Positions 6,981 through 16,386 of a DNA stretch of 37,385 bases are shown in pieces. The translations under genes and the position numbers were made by a program. Each line of letters opens with the position of its first letter. Within the stretch, counting starts at the first letter, position 1. The stretch is from an uncultured Lachnospiraceae bacterium (lineage in GTDB: Bacteria > Bacillota > Clostridia > Lachnospirales > Lachnospiraceae): the NCBI GenBank assembly GCA_947246015.1, contig CAMXQE010000037.1, positions 1 to 37,385 on the forward strand. Direction: 5' to 3'. The notes beneath the pieces were generated by a model. The model searched no databases and had not been told where the DNA came from. It worked only from the letters and a program-made list of their open reading frames with translations.

Positions 6981-9395
6981 ATGGCAGAACCGTATAATCA
7001 CAGAGAGGTGGAACAGAAATGGCAGAAGGTGTGGGATGACGAACGTGCGTTTGCAACTTCCGATGACTATACCAAACCGAAATATTATGCATTAGTGGAA
7101 TTCCCCTATCCTTCGGGACAGGGACTGCATGTAGGGCATCCGAGACCTTATACTGCACTGGATATTGTGGCAAGGAAGAGAAGGATGCAGGGATATAATG
7201 TGCTTTATCCGATGGGATGGGATGCGTTCGGGCTTCCTACCGAGAATTATGCGATTCAGAACCATATCCATCCGCGGATTGTAACGAAGAACAATGTGGA
7301 GCGTTTTAAGGGACAGCTGCACGCGCTCGGGTATTCCTTTGACTGGGAGCGGGAAATTAATACGACAAGTCCGGAGTATTATAAATGGACGCAGTGGATT
7401 TTCCTGAAACTGTTCAATGCGGGGCTGGCGTATAAGAGCGAGATGCCGATTAACTGGTGTACTTCCTGTAAAGTAGGACTGGCAAATGAGGAAGTAGTCA
7501 ACGGCGTATGCGAACGGTGCGGTTCCGAAGTGGTGCGCAAGGTAAAGAGCCAGTGGATGTTAAAGATTACGGAATATGCGGATAAGCTCATTCAGGGACT
7601 GGATACGGTAGATTATGTGGAAAGGGTCAAAGTATCCCAGAAGAACTGGATTGGAAAATCCGAAGGGGCAGAAGTGGATTTCCGTGTAAAAGACAAAGAA
7701 GAGATTTTAAGGATTTATACCACAAGACCGGATACTTTATTCGGTGTCACCTATATGGTTTTGTCACCAGAGCATCCGATGATTGACAAGTATAAGGCGG
7801 AAATCGGTAATTGGGAAGAAGTAGCGGCATACCGGGAGATGGCGGCCAGAAAATCCGATTTTGAGCGTACTGAACTGGCAAAGGATAAGACAGGCGTGGT
7901 GATTGACGGACTGACTGCGGTGAATCCGGTAAACGGGGAAGAGATTCCTATCTGGATTTCCGATTATGTACTGATGACCTATGGTACGGGTGCGATTATG
8001 GCAGTTCCGGCCCATGATGAAAGGGACTGGGAATTTGCGAAGAAATTCGGCCTGCCTATTATTGAAGTGGTGGCCGGCAGTCCGGTCGGGGTAGAGGAAG
8101 CGGTTTATACCGATGTGGCGGAAGGGACGTTAGTGAATTCCGGATTCCTGGATGGACTGAGCGTAGCTGACGCGAAGAAAGAAATCATCCGATTTTTGGA
8201 AGAAAAGGAAATCGGAACAAAGAAAACCAACTTTAAGTTAAGGGACTGGGTATTTTCCAGACAGCGTTACTGGGGAGAGCCGATTCCGATTATAGAATGT
8301 GAGAAGTGCGGATTCGTGCCGTTAAAAGAGAGTGAACTTCCGCTGGAACTGCCGGAAGTGGAGAGTTACATGCCTACGGATAACGGGGAATCACCGTTGG
8401 CGGCCATGACAGACTGGGTAAATGTTACCTGCCCTTGCTGCGGAGGCCCCGCGAAACGGGAAACGGATACCATGCCCCAGTGGGCGGGTTCTTCCTGGTA
8501 TTTCCTGCGCTATACCGATCCGAAGAACACGGAGGCTCTGGCAAGTAAGGAAGCTTTGGAGTATTGGATGCCGGTGGATTGGTATAACGGCGGCATGGAG
8601 CATACGACGCTGCATTTGCTGTATTCCAGATTCTGGCACAGGTTCCTTTATGATAAAAAAGTGGTTCCCTGTCCGGAACCTTATAAGAAGCGTACTTCCC
8701 ATGGAATGATTCTCGGCTCCAACGGGGAGAAGATGAGCAAATCCCGCGGTAATGTAGTGAATCCCGATGATATCGTAAGGGATTACGGTGCCGACACACT
8801 GCGTACTTATGAAATGTTCATCGGTGCTTTTGAGCTGAGCGCGTCATGGTCAGAGGACGGAGTGAAAGGATGCCGCCGTTTCCTTGAAAGAGTATGGAAA
8901 CTGCAGGATATCCTTGTGGAAGGGGATGGTTACAGTGCGGATTTGGAGACAAAGATGCACCAGACCATCAAAAAAGTAAGCAATGATTTTGAGAGCCTGA
9001 AATACAATACAGCCATTGCTGCAATGATGGCTTTGATTAATGAGTTTTATAGAAAAAATGAGGTTACGAAAGGAGAATTCCGGACGCTGCTCACCATGCT
9101 GAATCCTGTGGCTCCCCATATTACGGAGGAACTTTGGAACAGGGTAGGATTTGACGGCAGGTTATATCAGACCGGGTGGCCGGAGTTCGATGAGGCCAGA
9201 ACGGTAGAAGCAACGGTGGAGATTGCCGTGCAGGTCAATGGAAAAGTGAGGGCGACTTTGCAGGTGGCAAGCGATATCGGTAAAGAAGAGGCGATAGCGG
9301 CCGGAAAAGAAGCTGTGAAGGACAGACTGCAGGGAACAATCGTGAAAGAGATTTATGTGCCGGGCAGACTGGTGAATATCGTGGTGAAACCGTAA
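6981..9395 (+). CDS. leuS: Leucyl-tRNA synthetase
   Basis: Class Ia aminoacyl-tRNA synthetase that charges tRNA-Leu with leucine in the cytoplasm. The product is 804 residues, normal for bacterial LeuRS. The HIGH-type signature HVGH is at residues 50-53, the CP1 editing domain contains [13 protein letters not shown], Cys pairs (CEKCG … CPCCGG) lie in the insertion domain, and KMSKS is at residues 584-588. The anticodon-binding and C-terminal domains follow. ATG 6981 is chosen with AAAGGAG at 6966-6972; the frame is open upstream to 6939 but without a ribosome site. It is followed by a clear terminator. Confidence 0.98.
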   Translation: MAEPYNHREVEQKWQKVWDDERAFATSDDYTKPKYYALVEFPYPSGQGLHVGHPRPYTALDIVARKRRMQGYNVLYPMGWDAFGLPTENYAIQNHIHPRIVTKNNVERFKGQLHALGYSFDWEREINTTSPEYYKWTQWIFLKLFNAGLAYKSEMPINWCTSCKVGLANEEVVNGVCERCGSEVVRKVKSQWMLKITEYADKLIQGLDTVDYVERVKVSQKNWIGKSEGAEVDFRVKDKEEILRIYTTRPDTLFGVTYMVLSPEHPMIDKYKAEIGNWEEVAAYREMAARKSDFERTELAKDKTGVVIDGLTAVNPVNGEEIPIWISDYVLMTYGTGAIMAVPAHDERDWEFAKKFGLPIIEVVAGSPVGVEEAVYTDVAEGTLVNSGFLDGLSVADAKKEIIRFLEEKEIGTKKTNFKLRDWVFSRQRYWGEPIPIIECEKCGFVPLKESELPLELPEVESYMPTDNGESPLAAMTDWVNVTCPCCGGPAKRETDTMPQWAGSSWYFLRYTDPKNTEALASKEALEYWMPVDWYNGGMEHTTLHLLYSRFWHRFLYDKKVVPCPEPYKKRTSHGMILGSNGEKMSKSRGNVVNPDDIVRDYGADTLRTYEMFIGAFELSASWSEDGVKGCRRFLERVWKLQDILVEGDGYSADLETKMHQTIKKVSNDFESLKYNTAIAAMMALINEFYRKNEVTKGEFRTLLTMLNPVAPHITEELWNRVGFDGRLYQTGWPEFDEARTVEATVEIAVQVNGKVRATLQVASDIGKEEAIAAGKEAVKDRLQGTIVKEIYVPGRLVNIVVKP

Positions 9396-9423
9396 GCCGC
9401 TTTGTTATGCGGCAGAAGAAAAT

Positions 9424-9471
9424 GCAGTATGGTATCCTTGAAAATGCGGGATTCCATACTGCTTTCTGTTT
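9424..9471 (+). terminator. leuS terminator
   Basis: Stem 9424-9437 pairs with 9448-9462 (one mismatch) and is followed by TTTCTGTTT. A smaller GCCGC…GCGGC hairpin immediately precedes it. Confidence 0.75.
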
Positions 9472-9482
9472 GGTGTTTCTGT

Positions 9483-9755
9483 TTAGTGTTTCTTTTTCAT
9501 TGCCATCAGCTTATTGATTTTATCCACTTCTTCCGGAGCGGCATATTTACGCAGGGCGGCCACAATCGTTTCAATTTCATCATCATCAAAAGAAATATTG
9601 CTGGCTTTGCCCTTCTGTGCAACAGACATCAGAAAAGGAAGCATCTGTTCTTTGGTCAGGTTTCTGCTTTCAAAGACGAGCATTTGGAGAAATTGCAGTT
9701 TAGTTATATCAATACTTGCGACCAAAGGGTCGTTCATCCATTCATTTTGATTCAT
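9483..9755 (-). CDS. Conserved hypothetical protein, second gene of a pair
   Basis: 90 residues when started at the ATG complementary to 9753-9755, which has GGAGG 8 bases upstream. The frame extends 8 codons further, but without an RBS. It is a helical, soluble protein rich in Met and Lys with no recognisable catalytic motif (…FLQMLVFESRNLTKEQMLPFLMSV…). It overlaps the 3' end of the upstream gene by 14 bases, so the two are translated as a unit. The pair has a familiar Lachnospiraceae look, but I do not recognise a function. Confidence 0.75.
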   Translation of the reverse strand: MNQNEWMNDPLVASIDITKLQFLQMLVFESRNLTKEQMLPFLMSVAQKGKASNISFDDDEIETIVAALRKYAAPEEVDKINKLMAMKKKH

Positions 9756-10290
9756 GGGTATTACCTCCAAACATTTCAAACATGGCTTTCTGCTCCGGTG
9801 AGAGCATATTCATGAGCATTTCCATCATGCCGTTTCCCTGATTCTGGGAACCGGAACCGCCGGGCTCCGGAGCGGAATCCGGTAAAAAGTCCGGCATGAG
9901 GTCTTTCATGACTTCAAAAGTCTGGCTCATTTCTTTATACATTTCCATAGAGCGGAACAAACCGGATATCTGTTCTACCTTTTGCTTTTCGTCATTGGTA
10001 CAGTACGGAAGGAGTTCGGAACAGATTTTGCCTATATTGAATTCTTCTTTCCCGAAGGGGTCTGCCCCATCCAGGGGATGGCCGTATCCTTCCGCACACC
10101 CGTATAATTCATGGGAGTGGGAATCAAAATAGGAAAGGGCATAGCGCAGTTCCAGATATTTAATGTAAACAACCAATTGCTTCCGCATAGGCGGTTCAAA
10201 ATAGGGCATGAGGATTTTCAGCATTTGAATATGATTGGTTGTAAATAGTGTGTCGAATGCGGTTATTTTGTCGTGTCCGTTTTTTTCCAT
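9742..10290 (-). CDS. Conserved hypothetical protein, first gene of a pair
   Basis: 182 residues: a helical N-terminal part with FTTNHIQMLKILMPYF and RKQLVVYIKYLELRYAL, a middle part, a Pro/Gly/Ser-rich spacer around residues 140-155, and a C-terminal amphipathic stretch MLMNMLSPEQKAMFEMF. No signal peptide and no catalytic motif are visible. AAGGGA precedes the start. Together with the overlapping downstream gene it appears to be a dedicated two-protein unit; function not recognised. Confidence 0.75.
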   Translation of the reverse strand: MEKNGHDKITAFDTLFTTNHIQMLKILMPYFEPPMRKQLVVYIKYLELRYALSYFDSHSHELYGCAEGYGHPLDGADPFGKEEFNIGKICSELLPYCTNDEKQKVEQISGLFRSMEMYKEMSQTFEVMKDLMPDFLPDSAPEPGGSGSQNQGNGMMEMLMNMLSPEQKAMFEMFGGNTHESK

Positions 10291-10381
10291 AAATATCCCT
10301 TGCCCCTTCGTTTTTAAATCCTATGTAACCTAAAAATAAAATATGTGTATTTTATGTAATCCTGCTTCTGCTTCTTTAAGA

Positions 10382-10409
10382 GAAAATAGGCTCAGAAGAG
10401 CCTATTTTC
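10382..10409. terminator. Perfect hairpin after the Cys-rich mini-protein gene
   Basis: A perfect 12-bp stem (10382-10393 with 10398-10409) and a 4-base loop. On the minus strand the stem ends in TATTTTC TC, consistent with a terminator for the gene at 10429-10656. Confidence 0.6.
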
Positions 10410-10428
10410 AAGATGTGCGAATCAGAAA

Positions 10429-10656
10429 TTAGCAGAAGTTGCCACCGCAGCAGCTTAAAAGAACCAGAATCCAGATGATGCTTTCGCATCCGCAGCCTGA
10501 GCTGTTTCCGCCGAAAAGGCCGCCGCCGCATCCGCAGCTGTCGCTTCCGTTATTGCAGAAGAAAAGCAGGATGAGAATCCATATAATGGAGTTGCACCCG
10601 CATCCGTTGCTACGATTTGTGTTGCATCCGCAGTTTGTTGCTGTTAAGTCACTCAT
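10429..10656 (-). CDS. Chorion-class high-cysteine mini-protein
   Basis: 75 residues, very rich in Cys, Gly and Asn. Two internal repeats each combine a GCGC block with a short hydrophobic run (CNSIIWILILLFFC and CESIIWILVLLSCC), separated by a Gly/Cys-rich spacer. This composition matches the 'chorion class high-cysteine' proteins of Clostridia, whose function is unknown; spore-coat or envelope association has been guessed from composition. GGAGG precedes the start, and a perfect hairpin follows the stop. It is monocistronic. Confidence 0.75.
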   Translation of the reverse strand: MSDLTATNCGCNTNRSNGCGCNSIIWILILLFFCNNGSDSCGCGGGLFGGNSSGCGCESIIWILVLLSCCGGNFC

Positions 10657-10782
10657 TGTATTTCCTCCAAAGATTTTTTTATTTATGCTTTATACTATGT
10701 GGTATGGCTTGGATGTGTTTCCTGTTGATATGAAAAAATTTTGTGTGCTGTAAAGACGGACACATTTCATGATGTGCCTGAT

Positions 10783-10882
10783 TCCCGCGGGCAATGAGAA
10801 AAATAGCCATGCTCGCATGGATATTTGACGAATGCCGCGAGGGTCAACAACCCCGCTGCTCTGCAGCGGAGGTGTTGACTTC
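10783..10882. repeat. Palindromic intergenic repeat, copy 2
   Basis: Same block order as copy 1 at 3931-4055: CCCGCGGGCAATGAG (10784-10798), then TGCCGCGAGGGTCAA (10833-10847), then CCCCGC. The arm near 10839-10860 pairs imperfectly with 10864-10882 (CAGCGGAGGTGTTGAC). The spacing between the two conserved blocks is 9 bases longer than in copy 1. The 3' arm ends in TTGACT, which could act as a -35 box for the ATPase gene that follows. The 10657-10943 gap holds nothing else that I can support. Confidence 0.7.
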
Positions 10883-10943
10883 CTGTTTGATTTCGGCTAA
10901 TATATAATATAAGTTAAAAATAGCCGAAAGGATGAAGTGTGTT

Positions 10944-12173
10944 ATGAAATATATAACAAGAGATTTGGAGAACGTCGTGAATCAGGTGACAAAAGAATAT
11001 CCGGTTGTTTTTGTTACAGGACCAAGGCAGGTCGGAAAGACGACGATGCTTCAAAAATTAATGGAAGGTACAGATAGAGGATATGTAACTTTAGATGATT
11101 TGAATGAGAGAAATATTGCGAAGACCGACCCGGAATTGTTTTTACAGTTGCATAAGCCGCCGATATTAATTGATGAAGTGCAATATGCTACGGAGCTGTT
11201 TATTTATATCAAGATGCATGTAGACAAATACCATGATGCAGGAGCATTCTGGCTTACCGGTTCTCAGGTGTTCAAGCTGATGAAGGGAGTACAGGAATCA
11301 CTTGCCGGAAGAGTAGCAGTACTTTTTTTGACATCATTATCTCAGTCGGAGATTTACGGAGGGGGAAGGGGAACGGAAGCTTTTACCGTTGATATGGAGG
11401 CTCTGTCGGTTAGGAGTAAAAGCAGGGAAGAGGCAGATGCAAGGGGAATTTTTGAACGGATTTACAGAGGTTCCATGCCGGCGATTGTAAGTGGAGCAAA
11501 CAGTAATAACCAGATTTTTTACAGCAGTTACCTAAACACCTATATTGAGCGGGATGTCAGGGAATTGTCCGATGCGATTGATTCGTTAAAATTCCTTCGC
11601 TTTATTACGGCTGTGGCGGCAAGATGCGGACAGATGCTGAATGTTGCAGAGATTGCAAGGGATGCGGATATCAATCAGGTACAGGCAAAGAATTGGCTGG
11701 GAATTCTGGAGGCATTAGGAATTATTTTTTATCTTCATCCTTATTCTAATAACTTGTTAAGGCGTCTTGTAAAAACGCCGAAGTTATACTTTTATGATAC
11801 GGGACTTGTCTGTTATCTGACGAAATGGAGCAGTGCGGAAACTTTGGAGAGCGGAGCGATGAATGGCGCCATATTAGAAAATTATGTGGTTGCCGAGATA
11901 AGGAAGACGTATTTAAATTGCGGAAAAGAACCGTATCTGTATTATTACCGGGACAAGGATGCGAAAGAGATTGATATTGTATTAGAGCACGACGGAGTGC
12001 TGAATCCGATTGAGATTAAAAAGACATCTAATCCGGGGAGTGAGTTGCTCAGGGTGTTTGGGTTATTGGATAAGTCATCTACGCCGCGTTCCAATGGAGC
12101 GGTTATCTGTATGAAGCCGGGATTGGGCGCGATTGACAGGGATAATTATATTGTGCCGGTTTGGATGATTTAA
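10944..12173 (+). CDS. AAA family ATPase with DUF4143 domain
   Basis: 409 residues. An N-terminal AAA_14-type P-loop domain has Walker A GPRQVGKTT (residues 26-34) and Walker B LIDEVQ (Asp77, Glu78). The C-terminal DUF4143 region contains the segment IERDVRELSD, a winged-helix-like stretch, and the late EIDIVLEHDGVLNPIEIK motif (PD-(D/E)xK-like D…EIK). Such ATPases are widespread and of unknown physiological role. ATG 10944 is preferred because AAAGGAT lies 10 bases upstream; ATG 10932 overlaps that site. A paralogue is at 33156-34415. Confidence 0.9.
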   Translation: MKYITRDLENVVNQVTKEYPVVFVTGPRQVGKTTMLQKLMEGTDRGYVTLDDLNERNIAKTDPELFLQLHKPPILIDEVQYATELFIYIKMHVDKYHDAGAFWLTGSQVFKLMKGVQESLAGRVAVLFLTSLSQSEIYGGGRGTEAFTVDMEALSVRSKSREEADARGIFERIYRGSMPAIVSGANSNNQIFYSSYLNTYIERDVRELSDAIDSLKFLRFITAVAARCGQMLNVAEIARDADINQVQAKNWLGILEALGIIFYLHPYSNNLLRRLVKTPKLYFYDTGLVCYLTKWSSAETLESGAMNGAILENYVVAEIRKTYLNCGKEPYLYYYRDKDAKEIDIVLEHDGVLNPIEIKKTSNPGSELLRVFGLLDKSSTPRSNGAVICMKPGLGAIDRDNYIVPVWMI

Positions 12174-12248
12174 AAAGAAGGAAAGACAGTAATAAGACAT
12201 AAAAGAGCTGTTTAAGCTGGAGGTTGTTTTTCGCCGGGAAAATAAGTA

Positions 12249-12277
12249 TTGACAATATATGCACGAAATTATATAAT
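12249..12277 (+). promoter_or_regulatory. Consensus promoter of the LCP gene
   Basis: TTGACA (12249-12254), 17-base spacer, TATAAT (12272-12277): a perfect sigma-A consensus, about 39 bases before the LCP start. It probably marks the start of the surface-glycopolymer locus. Confidence 0.85.
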
Positions 12278-12315
12278 TAATATATTTTTAATGTAGATGA
12301 AGGGTATATTGAAGT

Positions 12316-13401
12316 GTGAGAGCGACAGGAAGAAAAAAAGTCAGGGTCTGGGTGGTGGTATGCTGCTGTATACTGGCTGTTTGCGGGATTATTGTTCTTT
12401 CCTTTGCAGCGGTAAGGGCGAGCGGGAAAAGGAGTCTTCAAAAGAGAGAAGCCAATAACCTTCCCCAAATGGAAAGAGTGGGTGCACAGCAGGAGCAGAC
12501 GGAACCGGAGAATGCGGAATGGGAGCCGGGCTGGGTAAAGTACGAAGACAGGATATATGCCTATAACGAGGATATTATGACATTCCTGTTTATGGGAATC
12601 GATAAGGACGATAAGGTCAGGGAAGTAGCAGAGGGAACTGACGGGGGACAAGCCGATGCCTTGTTTCTTTTGGTACTCAATCCGAGGAATAAGACGTTTC
12701 AGATTATTGGTATTAACAGGAATGCGATGACGGATATTAAGCTGTATGACAGCGACGGAGCCTATCTGTCCACGGTGCAGGCACAGATTGCAGTGCAGCA
12801 CGGGTTTGGGAACGGAGTAGAAGAGAGCTGCGAATATCAGGTAGAGGCAGTCAGGAATCTTTTGTATAACCTGCCGATTCACGGGTATTGTGCGGTCAAT
12901 ATGGATGCAATCATAACGCTGACGGATTTAGTCGGCGGAATTGAACTTACCTCGCTGGAGGATGTCACTTCGGCGATACAGGATGAGACGCTGGGCGATT
13001 ATGTGGTAAACGAAGGGGAAACCGTTCTTTTGGACGGAAGGAAAGCCTATTCCTATGTCCGGTACAGGGACATTGACGAGGCTGGTTCCGCGAACAGGAG
13101 ACTGGAACGGCAGAAGCAGTTTTTGGGGGAATGGATAAGGAAAACCAAAAGTGCGGTGAAAGAGGATTTTACGCTGGTGCTTAAGCTGTACAATGCCGTA
13201 ACCGCACAGATGGTGACGGATATTTCGGTAGACGAAGTGGTATATCTTGCCGGACTGGCGGCGGATTATAATTTTAATATGGAACAGTTCTATTCCTTAC
13301 AGGGAGAAACGGTACAGGGAGAAGAATTCGAGGAATTTTATGTGGATGAAGATGCGCTGTACCGGTTGATGATAGAAGTTTTTTACGAACCCAGGGAGTG
13401 A
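12316..13401 (+). CDS. LytR-CpsA-Psr (LCP) family glycopolymer ligase
   Basis: LCP proteins transfer undecaprenyl-linked wall glycopolymers onto peptidoglycan on the outside of the membrane. The 361-aa product has a basic N-terminus, one membrane helix (about residues 10-31), and then the LCP domain: FLFMGIDKDD, ADALFLLVLNPRNK, IGINRNAMTDI, and the arginine-rich catalytic end SYVRYRDIDEAGSANRRLERQ. GTG 12316 is the start, with AGGG about 12 bases upstream, which is weak. It is followed by a terminator-like hairpin and lies upstream of a glycosyltransferase/ABC export cluster, consistent with attaching that polymer. Confidence 0.92.
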   Translation: MRATGRKKVRVWVVVCCCILAVCGIIVLSFAAVRASGKRSLQKREANNLPQMERVGAQQEQTEPENAEWEPGWVKYEDRIYAYNEDIMTFLFMGIDKDDKVREVAEGTDGGQADALFLLVLNPRNKTFQIIGINRNAMTDIKLYDSDGAYLSTVQAQIAVQHGFGNGVEESCEYQVEAVRNLLYNLPIHGYCAVNMDAIITLTDLVGGIELTSLEDVTSAIQDETLGDYVVNEGETVLLDGRKAYSYVRYRDIDEAGSANRRLERQKQFLGEWIRKTKSAVKEDFTLVLKLYNAVTAQMVTDISVDEVVYLAGLAADYNFNMEQFYSLQGETVQGEEFEEFYVDEDALYRLMIEVFYEPRE

Positions 13402-13412
13402 ATTGTGAACAT

Positions 13413-13452
13413 ACTCTGAGGCGGCAAAGCGGGCAGCCTTAGAGTTGTTTTG
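13413..13452 (+). terminator. Terminator-like hairpin after the LCP gene
   Basis: Arm 13413-13425 pairs with 13431-13445 (two mismatches) and is followed by TGTTTTG. Confidence 0.55.
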
Positions 13453-13557
13453 TGCACAGGGGCGTGTTGGGCAGTAACGTGCCGGCTGTAAAACAGGTAT
13501 TGGCATCATCGATGTTAATATAGACCACACTTAGGAATGGAAAGGAGAAATGGGACA

Positions 13558-14106
13558 ATGAAAAAATTTATTGCTTTATTAAGCGCTTCCGTGCTTCTGT
13601 GTTCTGCTACGGTATCTGCTGCAAGTCCGTCCGCACAGGCAGTACTGGCATCAGCAGGATTTTCGGATGCAAGTGATGCGCAGGCAGCGGCGGAGCGCGG
13701 TATGTCGGCCGGAGAATATTATAACAATACAGTTGTGGTAACGCCTGGTGTTGAGAATGCCATGCCTGTAGGACAGGGCGGCAAAATCATTGTAAACGGT
13801 GTTGCTACGAACTTAACGGCAACGTTATCCAAAGTGGATAAGGATGTAGCGGCTGATGCGGTAAGCCAGGCAGCGGCTCTTGGCGGAAATCTTTTGAATG
13901 TAGTATCCATTAGTATACCCAATGCTAATTTCAATGTTGCTACCATTAATTTCTATCTGAAGGGATTGGCAAACGGTACGAAAGTGGTTGCAAAACAGTT
14001 TATAAATGGCGCATGGGTTGACGTGGAAATCGTTGAAATAAGGGAAGACCATGTAGTACTTAACCTGACAGGTTCAGGTGCCATTGCATTTGTAGCGCTT
14101 CCTTAA
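13558..14106 (+). CDS. Secreted protein of unknown function
   Basis: 182 residues from ATG 13558 (AAAGGAG at 13541-13547). A clear Sec signal peptide ends near …ATVSA (about residue 21). The mature part is Ala/Asn/Val-rich with no cysteine and appears to be two small domains. The second is a likely beta-sandwich with GAWVDVEIVEIREDHVVLNL and a closing GSGAIAFV strand, a pattern common at the end of clostridial exported proteins. No anchor motif is visible, so it is probably released or bound non-covalently. It lies between the LCP gene and the glycosyltransferases. Confidence 0.75.
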   Translation: MKKFIALLSASVLLCSATVSAASPSAQAVLASAGFSDASDAQAAAERGMSAGEYYNNTVVVTPGVENAMPVGQGGKIIVNGVATNLTATLSKVDKDVAADAVSQAAALGGNLLNVVSISIPNANFNVATINFYLKGLANGTKVVAKQFINGAWVDVEIVEIREDHVVLNLTGSGAIAFVALP

Positions 14107-14192
14107 AGAAAACAGGGCCTGTCTGTGAGGCGGGCGTCGGAATGGGAAAAAGAAAAAGAAAATCATGATTTTCATTAAACCAAGTGTGGCAG

Positions 14193-14220
14193 GACAGCCG
14201 GCTGTGCACAGCCGGCTGTC
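14193..14220. repeat. Perfect 28-bp palindrome
   Basis: The 12-base arm 14193-14204 and its exact complement 14209-14220 flank TGCA, so the whole 28 bp is self-complementary. It is followed by ATAAAAAAT and not by a T-run, so it is not a canonical terminator for the plus strand. It could be an operator or a processed hairpin upstream of the glycosyltransferase operon. Confidence 0.6.
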
Positions 14221-14287
14221 ATAAAAAATTGCGAATGAACCGGACTGTCTTGGACAACTGGGAAAAGACCGTCAAAGGGAGCAAGGA

Positions 14288-15451
14288 ATGAAAAAAGTTT
14301 TGATTATAACAACCATAAGCGGATTTTTATCCCAGTTTGAGATGAATGATGTGGATATACTAAAGGATTTGGGCTGCGAACTTCATTATGCTTCTAATTT
14401 TCACAATCCGGTTTATGAATCAGACCAGGGGGAACTGAAGAAAAAGGGAATAAAGCTTTATCAGATAGAAATAGAGAAAACGCCGATACATCTGGCTCAT
14501 AATATAAAGGCATTTTTTCAGATATGCCATATAATCAGGACAGGGCAGATTGAATTGCTGCACTGCCATAATCCCATCGGAGGAGTGCTGGGGCGTCTGG
14601 CGGCTTTTTTTTGCCGCGGACAGAAGATACAGGTTATCTATACGGCCCATGGGTTTCATTTTTATGAGGGAGCACCGTGGATGAACTGGCTTCTTTTTTT
14701 TCCGGTGGAGGCGTTGCTTGCAAGGGTTACGGACTGTCTGATTACGATTAATAAAGAGGATTACAAGAGGGCCTCTCTCTTCCGTTTAAGAAAGAAGAAA
14801 AGCCTGAGAGTGCAGATTCCCGGTGTGGGGGTCCGTACGGAAAGGTTTCGGAAAGAACCGGGCAGAAGGAAAATCATGCGTGACAGGCTGGGCATCGGAG
14901 AAGAGGTTTTTTATATATTGTCGGTAGGAGAACTAAACAGAAATAAAAACCATGAGGTGATTCTGCGGGCGATAGCGGAGATAGGAAATCCGCAGATACA
15001 TTACGGAGTCTGCGGAAAAGGGGAGCGGGCAGAGCACCTTAGCAGACTGGCGGAAGAGTTGGGCATTAGCGGTCAGTTTACGTTATTCGGATTCCGGCGG
15101 GATATTCCGGATATGCTGCAGTGTGCGGACTGTTTTGCTTTTCCGTCCAAACGGGAAGGTCTGGGGATTGCCGCAATAGAAGCTATGGCGGGGGGAATCC
15201 CGCTGATTACTTCCGACTGCAGAGGTACGAGGGAATACATGGAAGACGGTGTTACAGGCTATGTATGCAGGAGCGGAAGTGTGAAGGAATATGCAGGGGC
15301 GATAACCCGTATGATGGAAGATAAAGAGGGCAGGAAACGGATGGGGATTACGTGTACGGAAAGGGCCAGACGGTTTGACCTGTCAGAAACGGATAAAATT
15401 ATGCGCAGGGTGTACCGGAAGATGACGGATGAAGTGTTGGCGGCGGAATAA
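14288..15451 (+). CDS. GT4-family glycosyltransferase
   Basis: 387 residues with a GT-B fold layout. The N-terminal domain begins KKVLIITTISGFLSQF and contains HCHNPIGGVLGRLAA and YTAHGFHFYEGAP. The C-terminal nucleotide-sugar-binding domain has LSVGELNRNKNHEV and the family EX7E motif (Glu290, Glu298) within FPSKREGLGIAAIEAMAGG. It resembles the CapM/EpsD/WbpX-type enzymes that extend polysaccharide repeat units on the cytoplasmic face. AGGGAG precedes the ATG. It is the first gene of the glycosyltransferase operon; the sugar donor cannot be read from sequence. Confidence 0.92.
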   Translation: MKKVLIITTISGFLSQFEMNDVDILKDLGCELHYASNFHNPVYESDQGELKKKGIKLYQIEIEKTPIHLAHNIKAFFQICHIIRTGQIELLHCHNPIGGVLGRLAAFFCRGQKIQVIYTAHGFHFYEGAPWMNWLLFFPVEALLARVTDCLITINKEDYKRASLFRLRKKKSLRVQIPGVGVRTERFRKEPGRRKIMRDRLGIGEEVFYILSVGELNRNKNHEVILRAIAEIGNPQIHYGVCGKGERAEHLSRLAEELGISGQFTLFGFRRDIPDMLQCADCFAFPSKREGLGIAAIEAMAGGIPLITSDCRGTREYMEDGVTGYVCRSGSVKEYAGAITRMMEDKEGRKRMGITCTERARRFDLSETDKIMRRVYRKMTDEVLAAE

Positions 15452-15492
15452 AAGAAACAGGGAAAAAGAGAATCAGGAATAAAGGACATGAT

Positions 15493-16386
15493 ATGGACAA
15501 AAAACCGGCAATCAGTGTAATCATGAGCATTTATAACCAAAGGGATAAAAACAGGCTGGAAGAGGCAGTGCTGTCCATCTTAAGGCAGAGTTTTTCGGAT
15601 TTTGAATTTATTATTTATAATGACGGGTCTGACCGGGAGCTGGCGGATTATTTGCAGCGGTTTAAAAAAATGGACAAGAGGGTTGTGCTGATTAGCAATC
15701 CGGTGAATCACGGTCTGGCTTATTCCCTGAATACCTGCATCGATGTGGCAAAAGGAAAATATCTGGCCAGAATGGATGATGACGATATCAGTGCGGATAA
15801 CCGGCTTCAGGTGCAGTATGATTTTATGGAGACTCATCCGGAAGTCGCTTATGCGGGCTGCAATGCCAGACTGTTGGATGATAACGGAGTATGGGGCTGC
15901 CGCAGGATGCCGGAGAAACCGGATGGAAATGATTTTTTAAAGTGTTCTCCATTTATCCACCCGACAGTAATCATCAGACGGGAGGTCTTTGAAGCGGGAA
16001 ATACATACAGGGATTCCAAAGAAAACTGGCGCTGTGAAGATTACGAACTTTTTATGCGCCTGTATAAGCTGGGATATCAGGGAGAGAATATTCAGGAGGA
16101 TTTATTTTTTTACAGGGAGGACAGAAATTCCTATGTCAAAAGGAAATTCCGTTACCGTATGGATGAAATGCGAATCCGGTACAGGAATTTTAAGGAGTTG
16201 GGAATTCTTGCCCCTTATGGGTGGCTCTATGTGGTCCGCCCGCTTTTGGCAGCAGCGGTGCCCGCCGGAATCATATGGAGGGCGAAGAGGCTTTATCACA
16301 GGCAGGATATGAGACATGAGGAATGGAACTGGGAAAAAGAGGAACCGGTACCGGAGAATTTTAAGGAAACTCCCACGGCTGTATGA
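15493..16386 (+). CDS. GT2-family glycosyltransferase
   Basis: 297 residues, GT-A fold. The N-terminus AISVIMSIYNQRDKNRLEEAV and the segment FEFIIYNDGSDRE are the nucleotide-binding part. The metal-binding acidic cluster is at Asp95-Asp98 (ARMDDDD), and a CEDYELFMRLYKLGYQ stretch supplies the usual ED(Y) catalytic region. The C-terminal part is hydrophobic and may sit against the membrane. AAGGAC precedes ATG 15493. The 3' end overlaps the next gene by 71 bases. Confidence 0.9.
   Translation: MDKKPAISVIMSIYNQRDKNRLEEAVLSILRQSFSDFEFIIYNDGSDRELADYLQRFKKMDKRVVLISNPVNHGLAYSLNTCIDVAKGKYLARMDDDDISADNRLQVQYDFMETHPEVAYAGCNARLLDDNGVWGCRRMPEKPDGNDFLKCSPFIHPTVIIRREVFEAGNTYRDSKENWRCEDYELFMRLYKLGYQGENIQEDLFFYREDRNSYVKRKFRYRMDEMRIRYRNFKELGILAPYGWLYVVRPLLAAAVPAGIIWRAKRLYHRQDMRHEEWNWEKEEPVPENFKETPTAV

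Noticed and set aside
14193..14230. Palindrome as a Rho-independent terminator for the secreted-protein gene
   Set aside because: It is followed by A-rich, not T-rich, sequence on the plus strand.
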